Under the pieces are notes generated by a model, which saw only the letters and a list, made by a program, of their open reading frames with translations, made no database searches and had not been told where the DNA came from. The position numbers were made by a program, and so were the translations under genes. 64,000 bases of DNA, taken from Siphonodentalium dalli. Lineage: Eukaryota; Mollusca; Scaphopoda; Gadilida; Siphonodentaliidae. The number at the start of each line of letters is the position of its first letter. The first letter of the stretch is position 1. The stretch is taken from the NCBI GenBank assembly GCA_032622095.1, contig CP136063.1, forward strand, positions 11,015,814-11,079,813. Reading direction: 5' to 3'. Below are positions 23,190-35,578 of this stretch, in pieces.

Positions 23190-23926
23190 AACCACTCCGT
23201 CTGTCCGTACGCATGTTACATATACATACGTTTCAGGAACAATTTGTTTTTTTTATGAATACCTTGCTTAGGAATAATTCGGTTTTAATTTAAATTGGGC
23301 TACAATGGGATGTACGATACAATCACTTGATTGTTCATCATTATGTAATACGATAGACGTCTGATTAAAAAATCTGCAGAAATAATGTAAATTTCAAACT
23401 TTTGGGGGTAGGGTTAGGTTTTTTACGAAAATTCACCCTTTTAGGCAACATATCTACGTGTTGTCCACTAATTTGAAATCCCAGTTCACTCTAGAAATGT
23501 ATTAAGCTCTAACATTGGGAATGTGTCAACAGATATGCATACGCAGTGGTTTTACTTTGAAAACAAATTTGAAAAGACAGCAACTTTCTGCACAAAAAAT
23601 GCTCTACATGGCATATGTTTTCAAAACTGCTTAAACGAGAACGAATGGTTTGCTACTACGTCAAATGACACCGTTATTGCTCAAATTTAAATGGTCAGTA
23701 TACGGGATTTGGCCTATATGGACCTCGCAAGTTCCATTTTTCAATTTATGGTCATTTTCGTCTGGAAACATTTAAAAACGATGGATTAAAAAAAATTGCA
23801 ACACTTTCAGAGTATACATCCACCCTAGCTAGGACCGCATTGTGGTCACCGACAACCGACAACAAGTCGAAATTTTCTACTACGCCAGTTGAACAAAACC
23901 ATTTTAAACTGCACCTAGCGTCTGGA
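23190..23926. other. Unassigned sequence between protein pseudogene and gypsy 5' LTR
   Basis: About 0.74 kb without recognised coding potential or terminal repeats. The gypsy LTR begins abruptly at about 23927, lacking the first 60 bp or so present in the 3' LTR, so a rearrangement point lies at the right edge of this stretch. Confidence 0.35.
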
Positions 23927-23961
23927 CTAAACTAAGTTATTAAACTTAACTCACTAATATA

Positions 23962-26900
23962 CTAGGCCAGGCAAATATGGACATAGGTGTCGCCTCGAGA
24001 GGGAATTTATGGGACCTACATTTTTGGTTAGCGTAAATACTAAACTTTCGGAATCCGTATGTTGGATATGTCAGATAGGCGGACTTTTTTTCTCACCGCG
24101 TGGTTTTCTTAAGGCACATTTTGAGAAGAAATATTCGTCCAATTTTGATACATAAGAGTGGGGCGATAACCAGAGTAGGGTAATACATGTAACCATTGAA
24201 TCTCGGAATGACAATCAAGACGTCATGTGACGTCGACTAATATTTTGGGTGAGACAAATACGACGATTCACGCAAAGCGTTGTCTTTCGTTTCTTTTAAT
24301 TCACAAAGTAAGATGGGTATGCCACATTGTTTTATACCGTCTGAAACTACTGCCAATTGGCTATAATTTGATATATAACTTATCGCCGCAGGCCGCATTA
24401 TTTTTTATCAGAGGCAGAAAAATCAACCCTCCCCCTAAAGTTAAGATGCGCCATGCTGTGGTATAAGGCACGCATAACTCACGGTTACATGTCAATAGAC
24501 TTAATTAACACAACGGCCGTTGAAAGTCTGCTAACGAATGTAATAATATATAAGTTCCTGTCTACAAACTCGAACATTAAAGTAGAAATAATATATATTG
24601 TACCCCCAGACCCGAAATTTTAATAAATTTTAGAATTTTTCCTAAAAAATGATATAAAACGCATTTTTTTAATTTTCTGGAAGGCAAAAAAAGAAAAGAA
24701 TTAGTAAGGATGGACATAATTCGTGTATACGGCAATTTCATTCCGCCTTGGATTAAAAAATTACATAATCCAAAATGGCTGCCAATATGGCCGCCGCAAT
24801 ATAGGTGGAAATTGGGAAATATGTAAGAATGCACAATTCCTTGCTTAAATGGCTTAAATAACAAAGCTGTCGTTGATGAACTGCTAAACTATAGTTCAAT
24901 GTATATATCCCGATTTAAAAACTCGAACAATAAAGTGAAAAGTTTACACAATGCACCTCCTGGCACAAAATTTTGATAAAAGTTTGCTATTTTTCTCCAA
25001 AAAATAACCTAAAGCCATTTTTGTCATCTTCTCGGAAGCCATAAAGCGCAGAATGTAGCGTGGTGGAGATATTTGGTGTGTACTATAATTCAATGTCTTT
25101 TTTGGATTACAAAATGGCTTAATAACGCATTTATCGCCATTGCCACCATCTAATATCTCACACAACCCAAAGTGTTATATTCATTGTATCATGTTACTCT
25201 GGGACATCATAATGCGCAATTCTATTTAAAATTTCTACCAGAATGGTGCCCATTATTGACGAATCTTGCATTCATGAGCATTCGTGCTCAAGTAATCCGT
25301 GTCCCTTGAAACAGTTGGCAATTTGAGCGAGGTATTTACAGATGGCCAGGATTGTTTAAAACGAAGAACCGAGTAACAGTAATACATTGAATGCCTGATC
25401 GTTATTTATGCCAGTTACTTTTGACATAATCAATAAGAAATTACTTAAACCCGACAATAGAAGGTCAATCTTTCTCAAAGGATATTATTCCAAGTGCAAC
25501 CAGATATGATGGTACATATGAGGTGGATATGTCGTGGATACCATTATCGAAGTCTGGGCTAGACGAGGTTGATGCGGCTTCACACCCGACTTGATTGGGC
25601 GAAAATGGGACCGATTTTAAAGCTAGATGTGAGATAAGGAACATATCATTTTGCCATCCGATAAATACATGACCTCTTCGATAAGAAATGATAATTTGTT
25701 CACACTCACTGAAGCAACCATATTTGAAGCAGTGATTTTGATTCTGAGTCAGTGCCTCCATTAATCTTTTATAATACAATCTACAATTGCTGTACAATAG
25801 CTTCGACCCACAGAAGAGTGAGAAGACGGTCGTGATAACACCGAGTGAATTTTTCCAGACACTAAATCACCATCGCCGCTTTCATTGACTAGTGTCCAAT
25901 AACGCAAATAAGATGAGATTCAGAAAAATATAGCGCTCGTCGTACAAAATTAGTTCAGTTTTTGCATCTTCTGAAAAATTGTTTGATCAGTGATAAACAT
26001 AAGAATAGTCCAGAATGAGAATCCCTCCTGTGTGTCTAACTTAATTATGCAGTTTCTGTTGAACAAGATCGTCACGAAGGACCGCTTTATTTGCAATATA
26101 TGAACGCGATAACCTTCAGAAATATAACTGTTGTTTCCAAATTGGTGGAAAAGTTAACTTTTCTACGTTATGTTACATTTGAACGGCCCATATTCAGACC
26201 AGGAGACCTGCTGCTGTTGCAAGCACCATTGGTGTTTGAAACGTAAAACTCATGTCATTAATGTTTCAATCGGGCTTTATTCAATATTCGTATTTACAGG
26301 CAACACCGGCGGAAAACAATATAGCGAATAATTCCTCGTCCCCATATCGTCCTGATTGCACAAAGACATATGCATGTATTCCCCACACGCTGTTCAGTAA
26401 ATACTAAACTACGGCTATCGTGTCCAGTTACTGATTTCGCTCAGCACATTCGGAGTTGTTATGGATGAGTTATCGTAGATCAGATTCTGGTCTGCACAGA
26501 AGTTGTTGCTATTTGTCATTTCTGAGATGCAGAGACAAATTACACCAAGACTCGTGATCCCATTTTGTTTTACCCATTTGCACATCAAACACTATCACAA
26601 TATAATATAAGGATACGCACTATAGACGGTCCACTCACGTCGCGCATAGTGGGGTAACAAAAGATACATTTGAATTTAACTGTAACACATCTGGCGTTAG
26701 ATATGACCGGTGGGTGAAATTATAATTCTTTAATCATGAACGGCCATAATCAAGATATGGTATGTTTTCAGACATCCGACCCGCTGGCATCAGCAGGTCC
26801 CTAACCGCATTATTTTTGGACTTATCTGGATAGTTATTATACGCTTCCTGGTATCAACATTTGTATGGCATGTATACAAATAATTGCAATTGTCGTCCTT

Positions 26901-29267
26901 TTCATTTTGTTGTCATAATGAGCTAAAACTTACACTGGGATACCAAACGTTCAAAATGTATCAGTCTACATGATAAAACTCCATGCCAATTATCCGATCT
27001 ATATGTTGTTTTCTGAGTGTACAGCCTTTCAGAAGTAATCCTACCTACTCATCAGCATAGAAAGATATGGGTAATATGAGTGTTCATCTAGCATGGGATA
27101 ACTGTCAGTATTTGGGGTACCTCGTCTTACAAGCAATTGTTCAGTCACTTCGAGAGCAAATGAGGTGACACGAGACTCCAGTACCATTCTATACAATGTA
27201 AGATACAATCGAAATGTATAGGAACATAGCTTGACAGTTGTATGTGATTGACCACATCGCTGGTATTTTCGTTGTTGGAAATGTCGCTTAGAGCCTTGAC
27301 TTTGCTTTGCAACTTATCTACTGCTAGTACAAGCTAATCCCACCCGTTAAGCAGCTGACAAACTACAAGAGGTATATCAACCAGGTTTACATCTCCTTGT
27401 GTGCTAAATATGTGTCATGGAAAATAATCCGGTAAATGTTAGAATACAAAATTCAACGATTCTATTGCGTGATGATGAAACAGAACGAACGTGTATAATG
27501 TGACGGTTTGTTAATTTGCGGACTTGGCAGCAATTTCTATTGGTCAGTGAGATCCATTTATACTTACTTTTAGAACGGTATACATGAGACCCAATGTATC
27601 AGTAGCTCCGTTCTTGTAATCACGCCTCGTTGATAGAGGGTAACCAACGATTCGTATCAACATGAGTTATTTGATGAGGTATATATATCCGAATTGGTTA
27701 ATTGGTTAATTCTGTTATTCGTGGTCGCATTGTGTTACAAATAGCCATAGAGAGTGCCAAGTATGCTTAAATATAACCCACACAATTCCATTATTCTTTT
27801 CGCAAAGATGAAGAACAAATCTTACTTGAGCGCGAATGAATGCAAATTTTGTCGATCCTCTCACTCGTGGGTACAATCTGGTTGTCATCTCAATAGAACT
27901 GGCCATTGTTACGTGATAGCATTGCAAAATGATATGAATATAATAGGACTATTGGTTTTATAAGACATTGCATTGCGATGGTGGTGTTAATTGCGACGTG
28001 ACAGATTTTACAATTTCCATCCATATACCGGCAACCGTTTTGGCAGCCATTTTGAGGGTAATATGTCATGTACATGTAGTAACCGACGACGGCATGAAAT
28101 TATCGTACATACAAATTATATCCACCACGCTACATTATTGTCTTTACGCATTTCGAGAAGATGACAAAAAGAGGTTTTTGATTAGTTTCGGACTAAACTA
28201 ATTAAATATTTAATTAAAAATTGTGACCAGGAGGTGCTTTGTGTACCGTTTCACTTAAATGTTCTAGTCGATGGATCGGGATATACATATTACATAAAAC
28301 TGTAGCAGCTTATCAACGGCCGTTGTGTTAGTTAAGCCATTTTGGCAAGTAATCGTGCGTTCTTAACTTTTTTACAATTCCCACCTATTTAGCAGCCATC
28401 TTGTGTTATTAGGCCAGTTTTTAAACCAAGACGGAACGAAATTACCGTATACACTAATTATCTCAACCCTTAATCCATTATTTTCATTTTTGCATTCCGG
28501 AAGAAGACAAAATGCATTTTTAGATTATCTTTTTGGGGAAAAAATCTAAAATTGTTAAAAAATTGAGCAGGATGTACATTATGCAATATTGTTACTTTAA
28601 TGCTCGGCTGTGTCGATCGAAACATATATATTAGACAATACCTTAGCAGTCCATCAACGGCCGTTGTGTTAATTTCGCACATAATCGTGCGTTCTGTGTG
28701 CCGTACACCACAGCCTGCCGCCTCTCAGCTTTAGGGGGGAGGGTTAATTTTTCTGCATTTGATACATAATAATGCGACCAAAATCGGTAAGTGATATATT
28801 ATAACATAGCTAATTGGCAGTAGTTTCCCATGGTATAAACTAATTGGCATAACCATCTTACTTCTGATTTTATAAGAAACGAAAGACAACGCTTTGCGTG
28901 AATCGTCATATTTTTCTCACCCTAAAAATTATATTACGTCACATGACGTCATAGCTGTTATTCCGAGATTCAATGGTTACATGTATTATCTTACTCTTGT
29001 TATCGCCCCATTCACAGGTATCATATTTGGACGAATATCTCATCTCAAAAGGTGTGAATATACTCTGTCAAATATGTCGGCTTTATTGAAAAAATTACCG
29101 ATTTTATCAACAGGTGCCTCAATAAAACCATGCGGTGCGAAAAAAAAGTCCGCCTATCTGACGAAGCCAACATACGGATTCCGAAAGTTAAGTGTTCATG
29201 CTAACCAAAAATGTAGGTCTCATAAATTCCCTCTCCAGGCGACACCTATGTCCATATTTGCCTAGAC
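23962..29267. mobile_element. 5.3-kb foldback-type element with 1.15-kb inverted arms
   Basis: The left arm (23962 to about 25110) and right arm (about 28085 to 29267) are inverted copies with moderate divergence; the shared outer end reads AGGCAAATATGGACATAGG. The arms contain internal direct subrepeats of about 350 bp (AACACAACGGCCGTTGATG, ATGGCTGCCAA and AGAACGCACGATTA recur). It is flanked by TATA (23958-23961 and 29268-29271). The uninterrupted LTR at 40590-40625 shows the empty site (CTCACTAATATAAATTTTATAG). The 3-kb centre has no protein of note. Structure recalls Foldback/Galileo elements, but the 4-bp (or TA) duplication differs from Galileo. Confidence 0.82.
25111..28084. other. Non-coding centre of the foldback element
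   Basis: About 3 kb with only short chance frames (largest 110 codons, 25465-25797 minus, with no motif). No transposase signature was seen. It could be captured host sequence. Confidence 0.45.
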
Positions 29268-30156
29268 TATACATTTTATAGCCGCATTGCAATCATTTCA
29301 TTCCGCGTACTTGGTTCATTCCATTCCGCGCTATTCCGTTCTATACATTTCCCGTTCCCAGTCGCATTTTTGCGCCTTTTGTCAGTTGATAATTTGAGTT
29401 TGAGCTGTCAACATCGTTAGTCTTGTTGACACTCAGTGTTGGCGTACATTGTTCTATGCCTGAAGAATATCACAGTTATAAAGTATAATAAATGAATACT
29501 ACGTTATGACATCTGACCTATGCTCTTCCCAGTATGGTATGTGATATTTGTTATGTTTTTACCCGTTATTATATCATGTATTTTAATAATATTGTATTCG
29601 TTTTTGGAAGTTCAGAATTTGTCACATTTGCATAAATATATTTGCCCAATAGTTTAGGGATGTGGAAATCGCACGCTGCGTTCATAATCTCCCTTTTATA
29701 CTAGCAATATAGGTTTTATTTCTAACTGTTCGTCACAGTTAGGATTGTGTCAAAATAGTTGTCTATATCGACAATAGGGAAGTTGGTTTATTGACACAAT
29801 CACATTTCACATATTTATTTATATCCATTCTGGATATATATTTAGGCAGCAACTACAACCCATGTATTTGTTCGCCAGGGTCTCTCATCTTCGTCTCTAT
29901 CTCGATTGATGTCTGATGTGTGATGTTGTGATGTTGTGGCCAAGCTAGCCTATATATGTGTTGCGATGTCGTCTCCATGTTGTGAAGCTTGTTGGTGTTC
30001 CTTTTGATAAATGAGGACGAATAAATATATAGAAAGACTTTTAAGGTAGGCTTAGTGTTTCCATAGGCCCTGCCTGATGTTCGGACTCAGAGCCCCACAA
30101 ATGTTTGTGAAATAGCATAATGTTCACTGAAGACCCACCCCTTGTGCTCTACCACA

Positions 30157-32440
30157 ATGGTGCCCATTCGTATAGCTATAGCTCTGATTATTGTGTGGGA
30201 ACTTTGAATTTGGTGCAAAAATTGGAACTTTGTGAAATTTCGTGTTTTCGATCTTCAAAAGTTGTGAAAAAAAATGACAATCAGGATTTCTGGAGATATT
30301 CAACGTTGGATTGGAAGAGACAATACGATTTGAACAGTGTTATGCTAAAACATGCATAAAAACATAAATTTTGTTGAAAATTTGATAAATTTTGTTGAAA
30401 ATTTTAAATCTTCATGTTATTCAGTGAAATTTGTAAACACATTGTTTTGGTGTGGCTGTATTCCTTTAAAATTATAATTATGTCTAAATTTCTGTATTGT
30501 CAGCTCTGTTTAGTCGTTTTTATCGTTTGGGCAACGTCCAGACATTAAATTCGATTTATTACTCTGACAATATTTTTGTGTCCCGGATTTTCGTAGACTG
30601 AAACCCGGTAAAGTTGTGTTTTCTGGATTTTGGTAGTCGTGGTTTCGTTCATTTCGTCAACTGGGTCACATTTTGGTCAGAACACAAAAATGTAAACAGT
30701 AACACGTGAGTTTGTTTTCAAATTATTCTGATCAACTTTAGTAGCCTTTGTAAAGCTCCTTTAGCTTTGTTTAGGTAACTATAGTTGTAGTTAGATCTAT
30801 ACTATATCCGTCCAGCCACACATTATGTATTGTACGCTGTCAAAGCTTGAAATAGTGTCACAAAGTGACTTTTTGTTGATTGCAGTATTATTTGACATGT
30901 TGGCACTAGCCCCAGTATTGAATGCATAGGCGTGAATGTCAGCTTGTAAACGCCAGGTAAATTTCATTGCAAATTACTGGAGATTTTCTGAAACCGAAGT
31001 GGTCGAGAATATTTCAAATTTCTTGACATTCGGTGTCACTTTTGTTGTGACGGTGTAATAAATACTTTTTGTCTCCAACAGTATGCAATGTAATTCTGAC
31101 TTTGCATTGATAAGTTAGTAGTTTCAGATCCGGACAAATTGTCCCAACTGGTTCTGGTAGTACAAGCAGGTGTTGTTATCTTGGTTTGTTGATAGTCGTG
31201 ACATGGTAAGTTGGTGTCGGATTCTGCAGTCGTCGGAGTCTCAGGTGAACGGTGAGTCAACCCTGACCCCTCCCCCACCTAGGCCACACCCTCTTTCCCA
31301 CTAAATTTTTGTGTGAGCCAAGTATGCATCGCGCTTGCTTTCATCTCATTTCATCACATAGGTGCATGTGTTAAATTCTTTGCGACACAAATTAGGTGGA
31401 AGTTTACTTAACCAAACTAATTAGTAGCAGTTGTTGGCAAGAAAACTTGTAAATTTTCAGCCAGTCCATACTTAGCATGCAAGTGGAAGTGAAATTTGTG
31501 TTAAAATTTTCAGATGACGGTGAATTTGTTTCGAATCGATTTGTAAGCACCGAATTGTAAAAATCTTTATTGATTTTCAGTGACGGTGAATTGTGATTTG
31601 AGAATTTTGTAGTTGACAGCGGAGTATATAGCTCGAAAATAGATTACTTTTCAGAGCAAGTGTGGAAAATAATTTTTCAAATCAAACTTCAGTTGACGGT
31701 GAATGTTAATATTCATAGGTGTTGTTGTGTCAACACGTGATTGATTATATTTCAGTTTTGTCGCCGGACGGCACAATTAACTTGAAATTAGGTGACTTGT
31801 TGGTGACATCGTGGAAAATTAATTTATTTTTCCATTGTTGAGTTGGTAGTTTGCGATAGATCAGGTTAGATCTGACTTTGAAATTTTTTCACTTGACGTC
31901 AGATAGCGAGCGGAAATAGGTGACTTGGATTTTTAATCGCAGATTAATTTTGAATTTTGATGCGACTTATAGGTATTCGCTTGGTTGTCAAATTGTAGGT
32001 GACTTACAGTGTTCTGAGTTACGCCGAACTTGATATATATTTTTTCACAACTTTTCTTACGTATTCGGACTTGAGAATTCTTCTTGAATTAATTTTTCCG
32101 CAAGAATGTTTTCCCTGCAGATTCAATTACAAAGTGAATTTGGTTTTTCAGTGATTTCTGAGTTGGTTTGCAGAAAATACTTAGGTTTTTCTGTATAAAT
32201 TTCAGCGCGTCGGTTTTTCAGATATTGAGTTTAGTTTATTTTCATTTGACATTTTCAGCGTTCAACAAGGGTTTTTACTTTGACCTTTACGCTTGTGATT
32301 TTTCCACCGAATTCTCTTGTAGGTTTCGACTTGAATTATTTTTTATTCCAGTTAGTTAAAGCGACATTTGTTTTTTTTCCGAGATATTTCTTAGAATTTG
32401 TAGGTCGATCGTTGTTGAAATACTTACGAGTTAGCGGAAG
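30157..32440 (+). other. Long untranslated leader of the gypsy element
   Basis: 2.3 kb between the candidate primer-binding site and the first element protein. There is no sizeable open frame on the coding strand. A GACGGTGAATTTG-type motif recurs near 31515, 31580 and 31695. It may contain a decayed capsid region, but nothing recognisable is left. Confidence 0.4.
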
Positions 32441-33547
32441 ATGGCGTCACAGATTTCAGAGGAAGTAATGTTGAAAATACAGGCTGAGATATTGGAATTG
32501 ACAGTTCGGATAGAGGAGTTGAAGAGAAATAGTGCAAATAATTATGATAATAATTACAGCAATGATAATTATTACAGTAATGATAATTATAACAGTGGTT
32601 ATAACTCTTACTCCAGACGGTGTTTGCAGATATATCGGAATAGGAATCGCAGAAGGCAGTATACAGAGAGAAGCGATAATGTTCATAAGGAGTCACATAA
32701 TGTTTCAGATGAGAGAAATGATTATAGTAATCCCACAAATGATATATTACAAAGAGAGTATGTATCGGGTAGATACACCGGCTGTTGGAAATGTGGTGAT
32801 TTGATGCATAAAGCATTTGGTTGTAAGAAAGGTGGATACTATCGTTACTATGATAGAGATAAATGTTTCTGTGCACAGGATAGATCCCGGAGATTTATTA
32901 ACAAATCACAATTTGTTAATGATTCCAGTAAGGATCATTATATAAATGGAAATGCTACGGAGTCAGATATTATCGTTTCAGGTTACAATACTAAGGCCCT
33001 TGTTGATACAGTTTCAACTTGCTCCACAATTTGCGAGCAATTTTACAGCACTTTCTTGAAAAATATTCCTTTGCAGCCTTTGTCTGTTATACTTAATATA
33101 GAGTGTGCTGAAGGCAAGACACTCCCTTATCTTGGATATATTCAGTGTCCTATTACAGTTCCTTTAGGACAAGATTCAGGCAAAGAGTTCATTTTTCTTG
33201 TAGTGCCAAACAGTTCCTATAACACGTCAGTGCCAGTTTTGCTAGGAACTAATATTCTTTCAGAACTCGTGCAGTTGCGCAAAGATGCACATGGTAACAG
33301 GTTTTTACAGAATGCAAACTTGTCATCATCTTGGTTCATGACATTCAGATGCATGATTTCTAGGGAGAAAGAACTTGCTAGACACAACTTTGTTCTAGGA
33401 CATGTAAAGTCTGCTGAGAATACTCTGTCATTCTCCATCCTAATACTAAGAAAGTTGTTACTGGTTTTATTGATCATAAGATTCTTTACCAACCCACATG
33501 TGCTATTTTGCAGCCTCTTCCAGATGATGAGCGGTTCAACTTTTTAG
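32441..33547 (+). pseudogene. Gypsy gag zinc knuckle plus retropepsin, catalytic glycine changed
   Basis: A 368-codon frame from ATG at 32441. Residues 1-30 look like a short coiled region, 32-57 are an Asn/Tyr-rich low-complexity run built on a GATAATTAT repeat, and residues 115-128 form a CCHC nucleocapsid knuckle (CWKCGDLMHKAFGC). The protease core follows: ALVDTVS at residues 187-192, where the aspartic protease motif is DTG/DSG in active enzymes, and VPVLLGTNIL (264-273) as the second conserved strand. The knuckle binds RNA and the protease cleaves the polyprotein in an active element. Here the Gly-to-Val change in the active-site triad and the frame loss near 33440 argue for inactivity. 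The protein also lacks a recognisable capsid, so part of gag may be deleted. Confidence 0.8.
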
Positions 33548-33839
33548 AGATAGGTTCATATATTGTGAAATATGATTTCAAGAGCACTGATACCGTTGAT
33601 GTTCACTTGTCAAATATAGTTCTTCTAGGACTATCAGTATAGCACCCAACTCTGTTATTTGTCAGGTACAGCCAGTCTCTGATGAGCAAGATATTGAAAC
33701 CTCCACAGGTTCAGAGACTACTTCTTCATTTCTTGATAAAATTACTATTGATGTTTCTTCTCTTGATGATGTAAATGATATATCTGTTGCATTGAATCTC
33801 ATCAAAGAGTTTTCAGATGTTTTTTCACAGCATGATCTT

Positions 33840-34740
33840 GACTTAGGTTTTTACAGTGCAGTTAAGCATACGATATGATTCTACACCTTTCAAGGATCGT
33901 CCGAGACGTTTACCTCCAAGCATGATTGATGAAATGAGAAATCATCTTCACCAATTGTTAGCTGCCGGCATTATACGCCAATCTCACAGTCCATATTCTC
34001 CTAATGTTGTTTTAGTTAGGAAGACGGGTTCTAATGAGCTTCGCATGTGCAGACTTTAGAATTTAAAAAAACGCACTATTCCAGATAATTATGCACTCCC
34101 TTGGCCTGAAGACCTTTTTGATTACTTAGCAGGTGCCAAGTACTCTTCAGTTCTCGACCTCAAATCTGGTTTTCATCAATTGTAGATTGCAGAGGAGCAC
34201 AAAGAGAGAACAGCTTTTACTGGTGGAGGTCTAGGTTTCTATGAATACATTAGACTTGCATTTGGTTTGAACATTAGTCCTTCTAGCTTTCAGAGAATGA
34301 TGGAAGACTGCCTCGATAGTCTTAACAGGAATATATGTAATATGTTGATGACGTCATTGTATGGTCAAAAGTCAGAATGCGGTTTGAAACTGGCCCCAGC
34401 AAAGTGTAAATTTTTCATGCGCCGTGTCTCATATGTAGGCCAAGTTGTTTCAGAGAAGGGTATCAAGACAGATCATGCAGAAGTTGATAAAATTGTCAAC
34501 TGGCCAGTTCCCAAGAACCCTGATCAATTGCGATCATTTCTTGGCTTTGCATGTTATTATAGAAAGTATTGTCCTAATTTTTCCAGGATTGCTAAGCCCT
34601 TGACAGATTTACTTCCCCTACAAACACAAAGACGCCAAAGAACAAGGTTAAATCCTCTTTTACAGGGAAATGGAAATGGGAGAATGAGTTGCAGTCTGCT
34701 TTTGATACATTGAAAGATCGTCTTTCTAATCCCCCAATTT
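33840..34740 (+). pseudogene. Gypsy reverse transcriptase, broken
   Basis: RT blocks are readable in order: RYDSTPFKDRPRRLPPSM, LLAAGIIRQSHSPYSPNVVL, then stops at 34057 (TAG) and at about 34182 (TAG after SVLDLKSGFHQL), then FGLNISPSSFQRMMEDCLD. The catalytic box YVDD is present in the DNA at about 34339-34350, but in a different frame from its neighbours because of a local frameshift and a deletion of some 60 bp behind it. The thumb/connection region QVVSEKGIKTDHAEVDKI..RSFLGFACYYRKY follows at about 34440-34575. The order and motifs identify a Ty3/gypsy RT. Confidence 0.88.
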
Positions 34741-34753
34741 TAGGTTACCCCGA

Positions 34754-35242
34754 TTGCAGCAGGATTTTGAAGTCCATACTGATGTGTCCCGCCATGGTTT
34801 AGGTTGTGTCCTTTACCAAGAGGAGGATGGCGTAAAGAGAGTTGTTGCATATGGCAGCCGAGGAACCACAGCAGCAGAAAAGAATTACCCGGCACATAAG
34901 TTAGAATGTTTAGCTTTAAAGTGGGCAGTTACAGAAAAGTTTTATGACTTTTTATATGGTAATTATTTTGTAGTGTATACTGATAACAATCCGTTAATTT
35001 ATGATTTAACTTCAGCCAAATTAGATGCCACTGGACAAAGATGGTTATCAGTCTTAGGTTCTTTTAAATTTGATATTGTTTACAGACCCGGTAAACCGAA
35101 TACCGATGCAGATGCCTCATCTAGGTTGGATACACCTCCTCCAGATATTATTACAAAAATTATTCAGTACACGCTATTTGTAATTCACTACAGGTGCAGC
35201 AGCCTTTTGTTGAAAGTTTATGTTGCAGCACTGATGTTTTAA
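34754..35242 (+). pseudogene. Gypsy RNase H domain
   Basis: Starts FEVHTDVSRHGLGCVLYQEE (the family usually has TDAS at the first catalytic position), continues with VAYGSRGTTAAEKNY and HKLECLALKWAV, the YTDNNPLIY block and RPGKPNTDADASSR. These are the conserved RNase H blocks that remove the RNA template. The domain is contiguous for about 130 codons, and the last 30 codons are spurious after a frame change. Confidence 0.88.
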
Positions 35243-35578
35243 ATTCTGTTCAAGATGATGTAGGTCATGATCTTGATGAAATGAATTATAAGGATTGGAG
35301 AAGATTGCAGGAAAGAGATGATGTATTGTCCGTATGGTTGTCAGCCGTGAGAAGAAATAGTTGCCCAAAGAGAAAGTCCCTTCCCCCTTCTAAGCTTCAT
35401 TCAGCATTTTTATGACATTTTTCTAAGCTTAGGTTGCAGCGCGGAGTTCTTTATAGAGTCCACTTTTAATGGTAAAACCACCACTCAGCTTGTTTTACTA
35501 CATTCACAGATTTCTTTTGTTCTAAAATCATTACATAATGATATAGGACATCCAGGTCGTGACAGAACAGTTTAACTT

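Larger units (their letters stand above)
23927..30156 (+). repeat. 5' LTR of a Ty3/gypsy element, split by a foldback element
   Basis: The LTR is read from 23927-23961 and 29272-30156. It aligns with the complete 3' LTR at 40516-41620, except that it lacks the first 60 bp or so and about 130 bp after CCCAGTCGCAT. It ends ...CTCTACCACA, followed by ATGGTGCCCATTCG, where TGGTGCCC is a candidate primer-binding site. Several substitutions and indels separate the two LTRs, so the insertion is old. Confidence 0.85.

Noticed and set aside
32456-32876. Open frames on minus opposite gypsy gag
   Set aside because: Antisense to the low-complexity GATAATTAT run and the zinc-knuckle region.
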